From the NCBI RefSeq assembly GCF_004343725.1, contig NZ_PTQW01000010.1, positions 1 through 64,000 on the forward strand: 64,000 bases of DNA, written 5' to 3'. This document shows, piece after piece, positions 27,401 to 36,315 of this stretch (position 1 is its first letter; every line of letters begins with the position of its first letter). A program made the translations under genes and the position numbers. This DNA comes from Treponema sp. J25. GTDB taxonomy: Bacteria > Spirochaetota > Spirochaetia > Treponematales > Breznakiellaceae. The notes under the pieces were generated by a model. The model did no database searches. It was not told the origin of the DNA and was given only the letters and a program-made list of their open reading frames with translations.

Positions 27401-30400
27401 CTACGCTGTCGCCTCGCTTGAGGTACACCACCACCTGCTTAATACCCGACACAATGCCCGTATCCCGGACCGTTCCTTGCACTTCTGCCTGGGTACCGAT
27501 GATTTCGCTCCCCGCCGTATAGGTCAGGTTCGAAGGCAGAATGTTGTCCACGTTAAAGCTCAGGCTTAGGATGCTGTGGAATCCACTTGAATCAATCGCA
27601 TCCAGGGCCACCGCCATGATACCTGAGGAAGCGGGGAAGAGCCCTGCTTCGGTGGTGTTAATCGGTATTTCAAGCCGGTAGGTCATGTAGCCTGCCACAT
27701 AGCCGGGTTCGCCGCTATTCACAAGCACCGCCCGGGGCTGGCCAGAGGCAGCCCCAATCAGTTCCTGACTGGAGATGCGGGGCCCTTCATGCTTAAAGAT
27801 GATGCTCTGAAGACCGCTTTCGTCCCGTACATAGCCGGTGATAGTAAAGCTGCCCCCTACGGTGCTCCCTGTTTCGTGGGATATGTCGGCGTACTGGGGC
27901 ACGGTCTTATCAAAGGTAATGGTCCGCACCACCTCAATTCCCGGAATACCATCGCCGGGGGTGGTCTTGTAATCCCAGGCTCGGACCTTGAACTTTATTG
28001 TCCGGGTGGTGTCGGTGCCGGTGGGATTGAATTCCCCATACAGGTTGATGGTCTGGTACCAGCTCGTGGTGCCGTTGACGAGGTACCAGGCGGTGGTACT
28101 GCTGTCCGATTCGTCCGCTGACGGCGGAGTAAAGCCGCTGATGCTCGGCCATACATCCCCCGCATCATTAAAATCACCGTCGTTATTCATATCAAAGGCA
28201 ATCTGGACCTTCCAGATGGACTGACCATCCTGGGCAATACCAAAGATCCGCTTGTACCCCCCGATGGTTGCCCCATCGTCGGGGTCAAGGACGGTCACTT
28301 CCGGCCGGTCCCGGTTGGGGTCGATTTCAAGGGTGTAGGTTGATACATAGGATATATTCCCCGTGCTTCCTAGTCCCGCGGTATCTTCAGCGCGGATATA
28401 GATCTTCATCCGCCAGATATTCAGCCAGGTTTCGCCCGCATCCTGGACACCGTCCTGGTCGGTATCCCCAATGTCCACCGCATAGGTAGTATTGGCATAG
28501 GCGCTGATATTATTAAAGGTGTAGGACCAGCTTACCGTTCCCGTAGCAGGATACCAGGGGCTTCCTTCATAGTCTTCCTCGTTGACGGTCTTGCCGATAC
28601 CGATCTTGATATTCTTAATCGTCGTGGTAGTATCCTCAGCGCTTCCGCGGATGCTTACCTTGCCATATACACTGGTTAAGTCCGCAGGATCGATGATGGT
28701 GACCACGGGGCCTGTGGTATCCACTACCACGGTGCGGCTTATAAGGGTGGTGCGACCCGCCGCATCGGTGACGCGGGCGTAGATGGTCCGGGTGCCATCG
28801 GGAATGGTAGCGAAGGTGTAGGTCCAGGTACCGCTCGTGCTGCCCGAACCACCTGACATGGTGGCCGTGACGGCGCCGCTCGTAAAGTCGCTAGAATCAA
28901 TCTTAAGCTGTACGGAAACGACCGGGTTTTCGTCCCCATAGGTTCCTGTAAAGGTAAGGTCTCTGGCCTTAAGCTTGCTGTTAGCCGCAGGAGCGGTAAA
29001 GGCTCCGTCCGGGGCTTCCCGGTCAACCAGGAAGGTAGCGTCACTACTGGTACCTACGATGGCGGGGCTTGAAACATCGGTTACCCGGACCCGCAGGCTA
29101 TACGCGCCGTCGGTGCTGCCCAGGTCGTAGTTCCAGCTTGCGCTGGTTCCCCAGCCACCGGTGGGGGCGGAGAGGGTAGTCCAGTTTGTACCACCGTCGG
29201 TGCTTACTTCTATAGAAGCAATACCATCATCATCGGTGGCGGTTCCGTAAATCTTAGAATCCGCAAGGTACACGCTCTGCTGGGTGGTAAAGCTTATCTG
29301 CGGTATATCGGTGCTCTGGTCGATCCTGAAGGTCCGGTCGACGGTGGCGATGTTTCCTGCCACGTCGGTTATGATGAGACGCAGGGTAATTTCATAGAGG
29401 CTGCCACTAATCAGGGTTGCGTAGGCGCTCTCGTCGTAGGTGCGGGTATCGAAACTCAGGCTCCAGTCATTTGCGCCAGTGGGGGCGCCAAGGTCGGCCA
29501 CTTCCGTACCATCCTTCATGATGGCGAGCCGGAGACTACCTAAACCAAAGTTATCTGAAGCGGTTCCCGACAGGGTGATGATGTTATTGGTGGTGCTGCC
29601 GCTTGCGGGACTTGCAAAACTTCCGGAGGGCAGGGTCCTATCCACCGTGTAGGCATAGCTTTCCTGCCGTTTGTTGCCCGCATTATCTTCGGTTTCAAAG
29701 GTTACCTGGTAAATGCCCGTGCCGCTGCTTGTGGGGATGAGTCCCGTGGTAAAGCTTGTTGTGGCAGAACCGGGGCTCCCGAGGGTACAGGCGGTCCAGT
29801 TTACAACCACCGTAGCGCCATCCTTGACAACCCGGTAACGCACCGCCGTGACCGTACCTTGACTATCAGTCGCAGTTCCGCTCACCGTAAAGTCCCCATT
29901 GCGGTAGCCCGTGGTTGCGGGGCTTATGTTGCTGATGGTGGGGGCCCCCGCATCCTGGGTAAAGGTGATGCTCTTGGTGGCCACGGTTCCGTTCACATCC
30001 GCAATCTTAAGCTGCAAGACTTTGGCTCCATCGATGCTATTGGTAAAGGAGAAGCTGCTTAAGGTTTTTGCTGTAGCCGAACCGGTAAGGTACGAAGCGG
30101 GAATTTGCGTCCAATCGGGGCTCCAGGTGGTGCCCCCATCGGCGCTTAAGCGGTAATACAGGGTAGCATCGTTAAGACCGTCATCGTCGGCAAGACTTCC
30201 GCTGATGGTAATGGTCTGGCTCGACACAAGGCCGCCTTCCGTGGGACTGCCAATCGTAAAGGTGGGTTTATCCGTATCCTGATCTACCCGGATGGTATAG
30301 GATGCAACGGCCACATTGCCCGCATTGTCGGTACCCCGTACTTCGATACTGAGGTCTGCCTTATCGGTGTATGCAGTGGTATTAACCGCGAAGGTAAAGC

Positions 30401-33400
30401 TGATGTAGGGAGCGGTTCCGACGCTCTGCCAGGTGCCGCCACCAACGCGGTATTCCAAACCCGCAAGGCCGTTGAGATCGCTGGCGGTGCCGCTCATGGT
30501 CATGGTGCCGTTGCCGTACACGGTTCCGCTTATTTCAATATACGGAGCCGGTTGGTTAAAGCTTACTACCGGCGCGGTAGTATCGATAGTAATGGTTTTG
30601 GTAACCGAGGTGGTCTTCAGGGCGCCATCGGTCACGGTGATGCGGTATTCATAGGTACCATCGGAAAGGCCAGTAATATTCCGAGTGTAGGACCAGATGC
30701 CCGTTCCGCTGTCGTAATCAGCCGTACCGATGTCAGTAAAGCTAGTATCACCGGGTTTCTTTTCTGCTACCGTAACCAGGGCCACGAGGTACGAGTCGCT
30801 GGCAGTCCCCGTAAAGGTAATCGAGCCATTAGCAAGGGTTGCCACTGGACCGGTAAGACTAATCGAGGGGGCGCTCTGGTCAATGCCAAAGGATCGTTCG
30901 GTCTGGGCCGAGACATTGCCCGCCTTATCCACCGCTTTAACAAAGAGCTTCTTGGCTCCTTCGCCCAGGGCTGTTAGATTGATAGTCCCGCTCCAGCTTT
31001 CGGTTCCACTTGCCAGGTTCCAGCCTGCCAGGTCTGTGGGGGGCGTATACCCCGTGGCGGGTCCGACGATGTAATAAACCGCACCGATGCCAGCGCTTCC
31101 CACGTCACTGGCGGTGCCGCTGACGGTGTAACTGGTCCCGAGGATCCAGCTATTCATGCCGGGGCTGCTCACCGTGGGAGCCGAGGGGGCCTGGGTGTCC
31201 ACAACCACCGTACGGGACGCACTGGTACTGCGGCCCGCTACGTCCGTTACCGTGATGGTGTAGGTATAGGAACCTTCTCCACTTAAGGAAATTGAGGCAG
31301 TCCAGGTTCTGCTCGTGCTCCCGGTTCCAAGGCTTACCGTAACAGGCTCAGAGGATCCCCCTTCTTTTGTCTGGGTAATGCTGACCGAAGCGACCCCATT
31401 GGTGTCGGTGACACTTCCTGCCAGGGTAAAGCCCGTGGTGCGGAAGACGGGGGATTCCCCAAAGGTGGTCCCATCAATCGTAATAGTTGCGAGGGCAGGT
31501 ATGTTCTGGTCGACCATAAGAGTGATACTCTGTACGCTGCTCTGGTTCCCCGCCTTGTCGGTTACATACACATCCAGAGTATGATTCCCTTCACTTAATC
31601 CTGTATCGGGACCGGTGCCATCCGTATCCAGATCCAGGGTAGTATTCCAGCTTGCGGTCCCCGAAGCTTCCTGCCAGGAGCCTCCATCAACACGGTAATA
31701 GACCTTATCAAGACCGCTGGCCTCACTTCCACTATCGCTACTTGTCCCCGTAATAGTAACACCAGGTCCTGCCACAAAGGTCCCCGGACTTGTTACTGAG
31801 ATGGTTGGCGCTACCGTATCGATAGTGACGGATACACTCGAAGATACGCCAACCCGTCCAAATTTATCCGTCGCCCGGACCAGCAGAACCTTTGTCCCAT
31901 TGCTACTCGCTGCCGTAATCAGCTTGCTCCAGGCCTTGTTTTCGCCGGATGCGGCGGTAATACCCAGGTCCTCCCAGCTTATTCCACTATTCATACTGAA
32001 CTCGACGTTGCTAATCCCGTTCGCATCCTGTACCGTTCCCTGGACCGTAAAGTCCGCCTTCCGGTAGGGGCCCACAGGGTTACCATCGCTGGCGTTTGCG
32101 TTCAATACCACCGTCGGTACCGCCGTATCGTAGGCAAACCACACCGGCGTCATCGAGGCATTAGAGACCCCCGTCGTATCGGTTACTTCAATCTTGAACG
32201 CATACGTCCCATCCGCAAGACCCGCCGTACTTACATCAAAATCAAAACTCTTCGAAAGGGTGCTCCCCGTCAGGTTTACCGTATAGCTTTCGCCAGAACC
32301 AAAACTTCCATCCTTGTTCTTGTCTATCCAAATCGTTGCCGTGTCCGGTACTCCATCGTCATCGGTAATTGTGCCGCTGATCTTTCCGCCGCTTACCAAC
32401 AGGTTCTTTATCGTCGACCCCAGAATCCCGGATTCCGCCGTAACCGATGGGTCGAGGGACGTGAGACTTACCACCGGCAGGTCCGTGCTCTGATCTACAT
32501 AGAAGCCCACCGCACTGCTCGCCCCTTCGTTCCCTGCTTTGTCCCGGGCTACTACCCACAGGTAATACTGGGTGTTGTCGGCCAGGGTTGTGGTATCGAT
32601 GGTCTGGCCTGTAAGTATCTGCACTATAGAACCACCCACAGTGGCATCATAGGCTGGCGCACTTGTCCCATTCGTACTCACAAAGTACTTGACTCCCTCA
32701 AGACCATTCGCATCACTTGCGAGGGAGTTAAAGGTTACTGTTTTATTGACTTTATTTGCTGTGGCATATTTGGTAAAGCTCGTGATTTCTACAACAGGCT
32801 TGGTATCGTCGAATACAATCCGGCGGGTAAGGCTTGTCTTTTTCCCCGCGAGATCTTCCACGGTGATCCGATAGGTGTACTCCGCATCCACCAGGGTTAA
32901 GGCCGCGGGATTCCCCGGATCCCGGGGAAGGTTGTTCACAGTCACGGAGCTCGTGGTTCCACTGACAGCCCCGGAGTAGATAGTAACGTAGGCCCCGCTT
33001 CCCTGTTGCTGTTCTACGAGGATACTCTTTAGTTGATACGTATCTCCCACCGTTGTGGCAAGACTAAAGGTAGCGTTCCGGTATTCCCCATCACCAACGG
33101 AAACTCCGCTGATGGTGGGATTGGCCTTATCAAGATAGAACTGTAAACTCTGGGGAGTACTCACGTTGCCTGCCAGGTCTTCTGCATAGACCCAGAATTT
33201 TTTAGAACCCTCCAAAGCAGTTGAAAGGTCTACCGTGGCGGACCAATTTACGTTTCCTGCCAGACTTGTCCATGCCGCATTTCCGACAGCGGGGGGGGTA
33301 TCGGTTTCGTTACCGATCCAATAGTAGATTGTCTTAATACCGGTGGTGTCGTTCGCGGTTCCGTCAAAGCGGGCAAGGCTTTCGAACCAGGAACCAGCGG

Positions 33401-35963
33401 CGGCCGGATTGGTGATGCTGATGGTGGGGGGCACCGTATCCAGGCGAATCTGGTGGGTTATGACGGTTTGTTTGTTAAAGAAATCCTGGGCCAGAATATA
33501 AAAGGTTTTTGTTTCGTCGATCCCCGCATTCACGGTGTAAGAGTAGGACCAGGTGCCGTCACTTGCGACGGTTACCAGGGTATTGTTGGCCGTATCAGTA
33601 AAATCTGCATTCAACGTACGGACGATAACCGCCTGGGTGCCCGCTGTGCCTGTATCAAGGTCTTTCAGGGCAAAGCTATCGCTGGCAGTTCCCTGGATCT
33701 GGAAAGTCCCGAGGCCTTTGTAACTACCGTAACTGGGAGAATTAACTGCCAGGGACGGAGGCTGTCGGTCTATGGCAACATAGAAGGGGCCAATGGTAGT
33801 GGAAACCGCGGGCTTCCCATCCTTGAGGGAGGCCTTATCAAATACCCTCACTTCCACCGCCCGCACTCCTTCGGGGATATCCGAGGGGAAGGTGTAATCG
33901 AAGCTGGTAGTGCTTGCGCTCGTTGCAGCCTGCCAGTCTCCCCACACAAGTGGATCGGATGAACTTTCAAGCCGGCTGGTATAGCGGATCTGCACTGTGG
34001 TGGCATCGATACCATCATCATCGGATAAGAGGCCGATGATACGGGCATTCGATTCAAGGAGGTTTGCTGCTGCCCCAGCCCAGGTACTCACCAATTGATT
34101 CAGGTTGGTAAGGTTAATCGTAGGATTATCGGTACTCTGGTCTATGGTAAGTGGGTCGTAAGTTATATATGTAGTGTTCCCAGCCTTATCTCGAGCCCCA
34201 AAACGGAGATACAAGGTACCAGTGAGACTTGTGGTGTCAATAGCTACCGCATAGGGAGCGCTGCTAAGTTCCACATAGCCTGAACCATTCCAGTTCTGGA
34301 TCGATTCGGCCGGTGGTGTCGTTGTGTACGTCCAATACCGAACCCCCGCAAGACCGTTGGTGTCCGCCGCAGTGACCGAGGCTTTGATGATACCGTTTAC
34401 TCGTTTATCGCTGGATTCTACAATTGGGTACACCTGGTTAAAACTAAGGTCGGGCGCGGTGTTATCTATAGTCACCTGCAAGTCTCGACTTGATTTTGAA
34501 CCGCCCCGATCTACCGATCTTACCTGCACATTGTAGTAGCCCTCGGTGGTGTTGGTGCCATTCCAAGTCCAGGTGTAGCTTCCGGCACTTCCTGAAAGAT
34601 TGGCGTCCTGCCAAGAAACACCGCCATCCAGACTTATCTGTACTGAATCTATATCCCATCCATCGCTCGCGGTACCCGAAAGGGCAAAGACGTCAGAACG
34701 GAGGACGTTGCTTGCTAAGGGATTCACCGTCAACGTCGGGGGACCGTTGTCGATAACGAAGGATTTGTTTTCTACTTTCGTGGTTGATGCATCTTTACCA
34801 TTTTTATAGGCCGCATCATCGGAGACTTCAAAAGAAAACTTGTATTCACCCTGCGGAAGAGACGTCTCTTGGGGCACCGTAAAGCGGAACCGCACACTGG
34901 TGGCTTTTGTTGTGCCTGAGGGATTTGCAGTGAGGCCCAAATTTGCGACAGTGTATTCATATTTAGTTCCAGTACCTGTTTCCAGCACCAACTTCGCACT
35001 GCTGCGGTCCACCGCATCGTCGTCTTCCACGGTGATATCGATGGTGTCCCCATTTTTAAAGATGTTGCCGCTGTACAGTGTGGGATTTCGAGGATAGTTT
35101 GCAGCGGTACTTACATCCAGACTGGCGGGCCAGGTAATCCGCGGCGCGTCATAGGTTAAATCCACATAGCAGGTTTGGGTAACCTCAGCGCTGTTTCCCG
35201 CCTGGTCGGTCACAATGAGTTTTAACTCAGCGCTGTAGAGGTTGCCTGAAATATTAGTAAACGCCGCGTCCTTCCATTTACTTCCATCAGTAACTAAACC
35301 AGTAACTACATCATCAAAATCAAGGTCTACGCTCCAGCTTGCCACCTCCGAGGCAGTGGGGGAAGGATTGGCGTCGGTAGGGAATATGCGGACGCCGCCG
35401 AGGGTTACTACCACACTGGAAAGCCGGCCGCTTCCGTCTTCGGCCATACCCTGTATTTTTTCTTTGCCATTATAAGGATTATCCTGAGAAGTTCCTCGGT
35501 CAGCTGCAAATATAAAGGCCCCTGAGGGGGGCGTGGTATCCACGTTTACCGTGCTCTGCCATTCACTGCTCTTATTGCTTGCGTCGGTGGCCCGGGCGGT
35601 AAATACATAGCGTCCATCCGCCAGTTCCCCCTTGTTAAAAGTCACCGACCAGCTATTTCCCGAAACCACGGCCCGTTTCGATTTAGTGCCACTTTCCCAG
35701 ATCAGCTCTACCGACGAAATAGCCCCATCGTCGGTAACGGTTCCGCTGATTACGATCTTACTATCGGTATAGTTCACATAGGCATTATTCACGGGGCTGG
35801 TGATCCGGACCTCCGGAGGATAGAGATCCACCTTATTCCCAAGACCCACGTTAAACAGTTCGCAGGAAAGGGGAACCATCACACCTATCAGGCTTATACC
35901 AAGAACTCCCCACCAATAAATTCTTTTATGAGGATTCTGTGATGGTTGCCTCATTGTATTCAT
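24489..35963 (-). CDS. Giant multi-domain Ig-like repeat lipoprotein
   Basis: A 3824-residue exported protein (11.5 kb). The start at 35963 is preferred to the far upstream in-frame ATG at 36098 because GGAGG lies eight bases before it and a signal peptide with lipobox V-P-L-S-C follows. The chain then holds about 27 bacterial Ig-like modules of 95-140 residues joined by linkers such as VDTTPP, IDTVAP and VDQSTD, with a recurring ISGTVTDDGAISSV-like strand. Ca2+-binding-like loops occur near 1209, 2495, 2588, 2960 and 3163 (for example DTDQDGVQDAGE). A TIG-like module lies near 3310. The last 430 residues repeat a YYNSSNGDLRYAY-type blade like BNR/sialidase propellers. Surface adhesion or polysaccharide binding is the likely role (inference). 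Confidence 0.92.
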   Translation of the reverse strand: MNTMRQPSQNPHKRIYWWGVLGISLIGVMVPLSCELFNVGLGNKVDLYPPEVRITSPVNNAYVNYTDSKIVISGTVTDDGAISSVELIWESGTKSKRAVVSGNSWSVTFNKGELADGRYVFTARATDASNKSSEWQSTVNVDTTPPSGAFIFAADRGTSQDNPYNGKEKIQGMAEDGSGRLSSVVVTLGGVRIFPTDANPSPTASEVASWSVDLDFDDVVTGLVTDGSKWKDAAFTNISGNLYSAELKLIVTDQAGNSAEVTQTCYVDLTYDAPRITWPASLDVSTAANYPRNPTLYSGNIFKNGDTIDITVEDDDAVDRSSAKLVLETGTGTKYEYTVANLGLTANPSGTTKATSVRFRFTVPQETSLPQGEYKFSFEVSDDAAYKNGKDASTTKVENKSFVIDNGPPTLTVNPLASNVLRSDVFALSGTASDGWDIDSVQISLDGGVSWQDANLSGSAGSYTWTWNGTNTTEGYYNVQVRSVDRGGSKSSRDLQVTIDNTAPDLSFNQVYPIVESSDKRVNGIIKASVTAADTNGLAGVRYWTYTTTPPAESIQNWNGSGYVELSSAPYAVAIDTTSLTGTLYLRFGARDKAGNTTYITYDPLTIDQSTDNPTINLTNLNQLVSTWAGAAANLLESNARIIGLLSDDDGIDATTVQIRYTSRLESSSDPLVWGDWQAATSASTTSFDYTFPSDIPEGVRAVEVRVFDKASLKDGKPAVSTTIGPFYVAIDRQPPSLAVNSPSYGSYKGLGTFQIQGTASDSFALKDLDTGTAGTQAVIVRTLNADFTDTANNTLVTVASDGTWSYSYTVNAGIDETKTFYILAQDFFNKQTVITHQIRLDTVPPTISITNPAAAGSWFESLARFDGTANDTTGIKTIYYWIGNETDTPPAVGNAAWTSLAGNVNWSATVDLSTALEGSKKFWVYAEDLAGNVSTPQSLQFYLDKANPTISGVSVGDGEYRNATFSLATTVGDTYQLKSILVEQQQGSGAYVTIYSGAVSGTTSSVTVNNLPRDPGNPAALTLVDAEYTYRITVEDLAGKKTSLTRRIVFDDTKPVVEITSFTKYATANKVNKTVTFNSLASDANGLEGVKYFVSTNGTSAPAYDATVGGSIVQILTGQTIDTTTLADNTQYYLWVVARDKAGNEGASSAVGFYVDQSTDLPVVSLTSLDPSVTAESGILGSTIKNLLVSGGKISGTITDDDGVPDTATIWIDKNKDGSFGSGESYTVNLTGSTLSKSFDFDVSTAGLADGTYAFKIEVTDTTGVSNASMTPVWFAYDTAVPTVVLNANASDGNPVGPYRKADFTVQGTVQDANGISNVEFSMNSGISWEDLGITAASGENKAWSKLITAASSNGTKVLLVRATDKFGRVGVSSSVSVTIDTVAPTISVTSPGTFVAGPGVTITGTSSDSGSEASGLDKVYYRVDGGSWQEASGTASWNTTLDLDTDGTGPDTGLSEGNHTLDVYVTDKAGNQSSVQSITLMVDQNIPALATITIDGTTFGESPVFRTTGFTLAGSVTDTNGVASVSITQTKEGGSSEPVTVSLGTGSTSRTWTASISLSGEGSYTYTITVTDVAGRSTSASRTVVVDTQAPSAPTVSSPGMNSWILGTSYTVSGTASDVGSAGIGAVYYIVGPATGYTPPTDLAGWNLASGTESWSGTINLTALGEGAKKLFVKAVDKAGNVSAQTERSFGIDQSAPSISLTGPVATLANGSITFTGTASDSYLVALVTVAEKKPGDTSFTDIGTADYDSGTGIWSYTRNITGLSDGTYEYRITVTDGALKTTSVTKTITIDTTAPVVSFNQPAPYIEISGTVYGNGTMTMSGTASDLNGLAGLEYRVGGGTWQSVGTAPYISFTFAVNTTAYTDKADLSIEVRGTDNAGNVAVASYTIRVDQDTDKPTFTIGSPTEGGLVSSQTITISGSLADDDGLNDATLYYRLSADGGTTWSPDWTQIPASYLTGSATAKTLSSFSFTNSIDGAKVLQLKIADVNGTVATKSITFTQDAGAPTISNISPATTGYRNGDFTVSGTATDSQGTVTAVRYRVVKDGATVVVNWTACTLGSPGSATTSFTTGLIPTSSGTGIYQVTFETEDNAGNKRQESYAYTVDRTLPSGSFASPASGSTTNNIITLSGTASDNFGLGSLRLAIMKDGTEVADLGAPTGANDWSLSFDTRTYDESAYATLISGSLYEITLRLIITDVAGNIATVDRTFRIDQSTDIPQISFTTQQSVYLADSKIYGTATDDDGIASIEVSTDGGTNWTTLSAPTGGWGTSASWNYDLGSTDGAYSLRVRVTDVSSPAIVGTSSDATFLVDREAPDGAFTAPAANSKLKARDLTFTGTYGDENPVVSVQLKIDSSDFTSGAVTATMSGGSGSTSGTWTYTFATIPDGTRTIYARVTDAAGRTTLISRTVVVDTTGPVVTIIDPADLTSVYGKVSIRGSAEDTTTTIKNIKIGIGKTVNEEDYEGSPWYPATGTVSWSYTFNNISAYANTTYAVDIGDTDQDGVQDAGETWLNIWRMKIYIRAEDTAGLGSTGNISYVSTYTLEIDPNRDRPEVTVLDPDDGATIGGYKRIFGIAQDGQSIWKVQIAFDMNNDGDFNDAGDVWPSISGFTPPSADESDSSTTAWYLVNGTTSWYQTINLYGEFNPTGTDTTRTIKFKVRAWDYKTTPGDGIPGIEVVRTITFDKTVPQYADISHETGSTVGGSFTITGYVRDESGLQSIIFKHEGPRISSQELIGAASGQPRAVLVNSGEPGYVAGYMTYRLEIPINTTEAGLFPASSGIMAVALDAIDSSGFHSILSLSFNVDNILPSNLTYTAGSEIIGTQAEVQGTVRDTGIVSGIKQVVVYLKRGDSVVRLKGGSGSLDASGVLNLSDSAYNDYRIVIDNRLEDGNDTGSAGDNDGFAEWLTISGGVYNWAARFNSILVSDGKTEVNYVAYDFAGNTVSGSTNAYVANNKPSITSIVLGTDLNGDDDTDDSGEKTSEISSGYSATNFTARGNRLYIQVNATGGNGTKRYSITYNGTEQNGTLTSNTVTINTSSFAESSSANDRFFTILVYDSTTSDDDDSTDELTATITVGLTIDNVDEVAPAAWLYQLAASDVKDYNASDRSVWKGHIEPWNQSPYDNEDSGFNKTNEVFGNDADVSGTIVFRGGASDNQRINALYIWIDLNGNGTVDAGEEQQVAKFSGSSLVEDTSNTLGKWTATSESLTLAGGHTVEWTFEWDSSKVSGVARANVRIRVRAEDARPAASGGPNGSVQTPATPTDSTALTTGFNIMKVDVVPYVKDITTALSSAYASKPSAFNRSALGWYPVRENENITISGFNLNGTSTGVTINGTSITPSSGSTTQIVINTGTTATSGTLILTVNGVSSINNNNNNEKEWNSFSNGVNNAQLNDDTYLYLWKFNSLVTSSMIRYPSMRVSRSANEYVGFAYASGAQEVHVNVNGTDTKIDGSYTQWYDTGFAIDSNDRWYAGAMNGDYGGSGVTGSDQDMNTGTGGGWANFGFYAWQAGTNILNSTGAYSSGSHKRMIENANSNTAASPNFNPNRIQSPKMVTFVNGGTTNVFMSYYDASNNQVRYRYGTVSGTYPGSPTFGGNIANHGNVADGSAAGYHVVADGNTTTTYKAGQYSAIGITPDGSVAVIAWYDATNRKLMFSYNTDPTGASSSQWQTNATVIDADFSGWYVDLVVDDLGGIHIAYYNSSNGDLRYAYKSAYNQPATVVTVDSFLAVGTNISISWKTNGTKRIPYISYYMSSFTATSFSVKVAWLNGDLSDGVNNDMYTGSWEIMTVPTSNIPKDFTVGIGIKGNQPILGYATTTSLETAQLK

Positions 35964-36296
35964 ATATGTTTCCTCCACTATCTCTAGCTGTCTTTCTAAA
36001 AATGACTCGAATGACCGAAAATAGCATGCAATAATCATGCCATATACGGTTTGATTAACAGGTCTTTCATGAATCTTAACTATTTGCATATAAATCATTT
36101 ATTATTTTTACATCTATTTTACATCTTTTATTTTGGAGATTCTTGTTAAAAAGTCGACAGATTCGTCGAATTCTAATAATTTGCGGCGAATGAGCCGTTT
36201 CTGGGGGGAAAACTGTGTTTTGTAAAGAAGGCGGTAAGAATGTAAAAGTTCCCTTTTTACGGGTATAGAGCTTTTGTGTTCTTTTTCAATCTTTGC
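35964..36296. other. AT-rich divergent intergenic region
   Basis: It separates the giant gene (leftward) from the two-component operon (rightward). It holds GGAGG for the giant gene at 35971-35975. Frames extending into it (minus 36098-35964 and minus 36323-36114) lack ribosome sites and are not credible extensions or genes. I see no clear minus-strand promoter. Confidence 0.5.
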
Positions 36297-36302
36297 TATA
36301 GT
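36274..36302 (+). promoter_or_regulatory. Predicted promoter of the two-component operon
   Basis: TTGTGT (36274-36279), a 17-base spacer and TATAGT (36297-36302). The ATG at 36316 implies a leader of only about seven bases without a Shine-Dalgarno sequence. Confidence 0.5.
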
Positions 36303-36315
36303 AAGTAGTACCATT

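Noticed and set aside
24489-35963. Repeated modules considered as a CRISPR-like or tandem DNA repeat array
   Set aside because: The repetition is at protein level with diverged DNA, continuous frame and no spacers.
35964-36098. Upstream extension of the giant lipoprotein by 45 residues
   Set aside because: It would place a non-secretory sequence before the signal peptide; the GGAGG before 35963 fixes the start.
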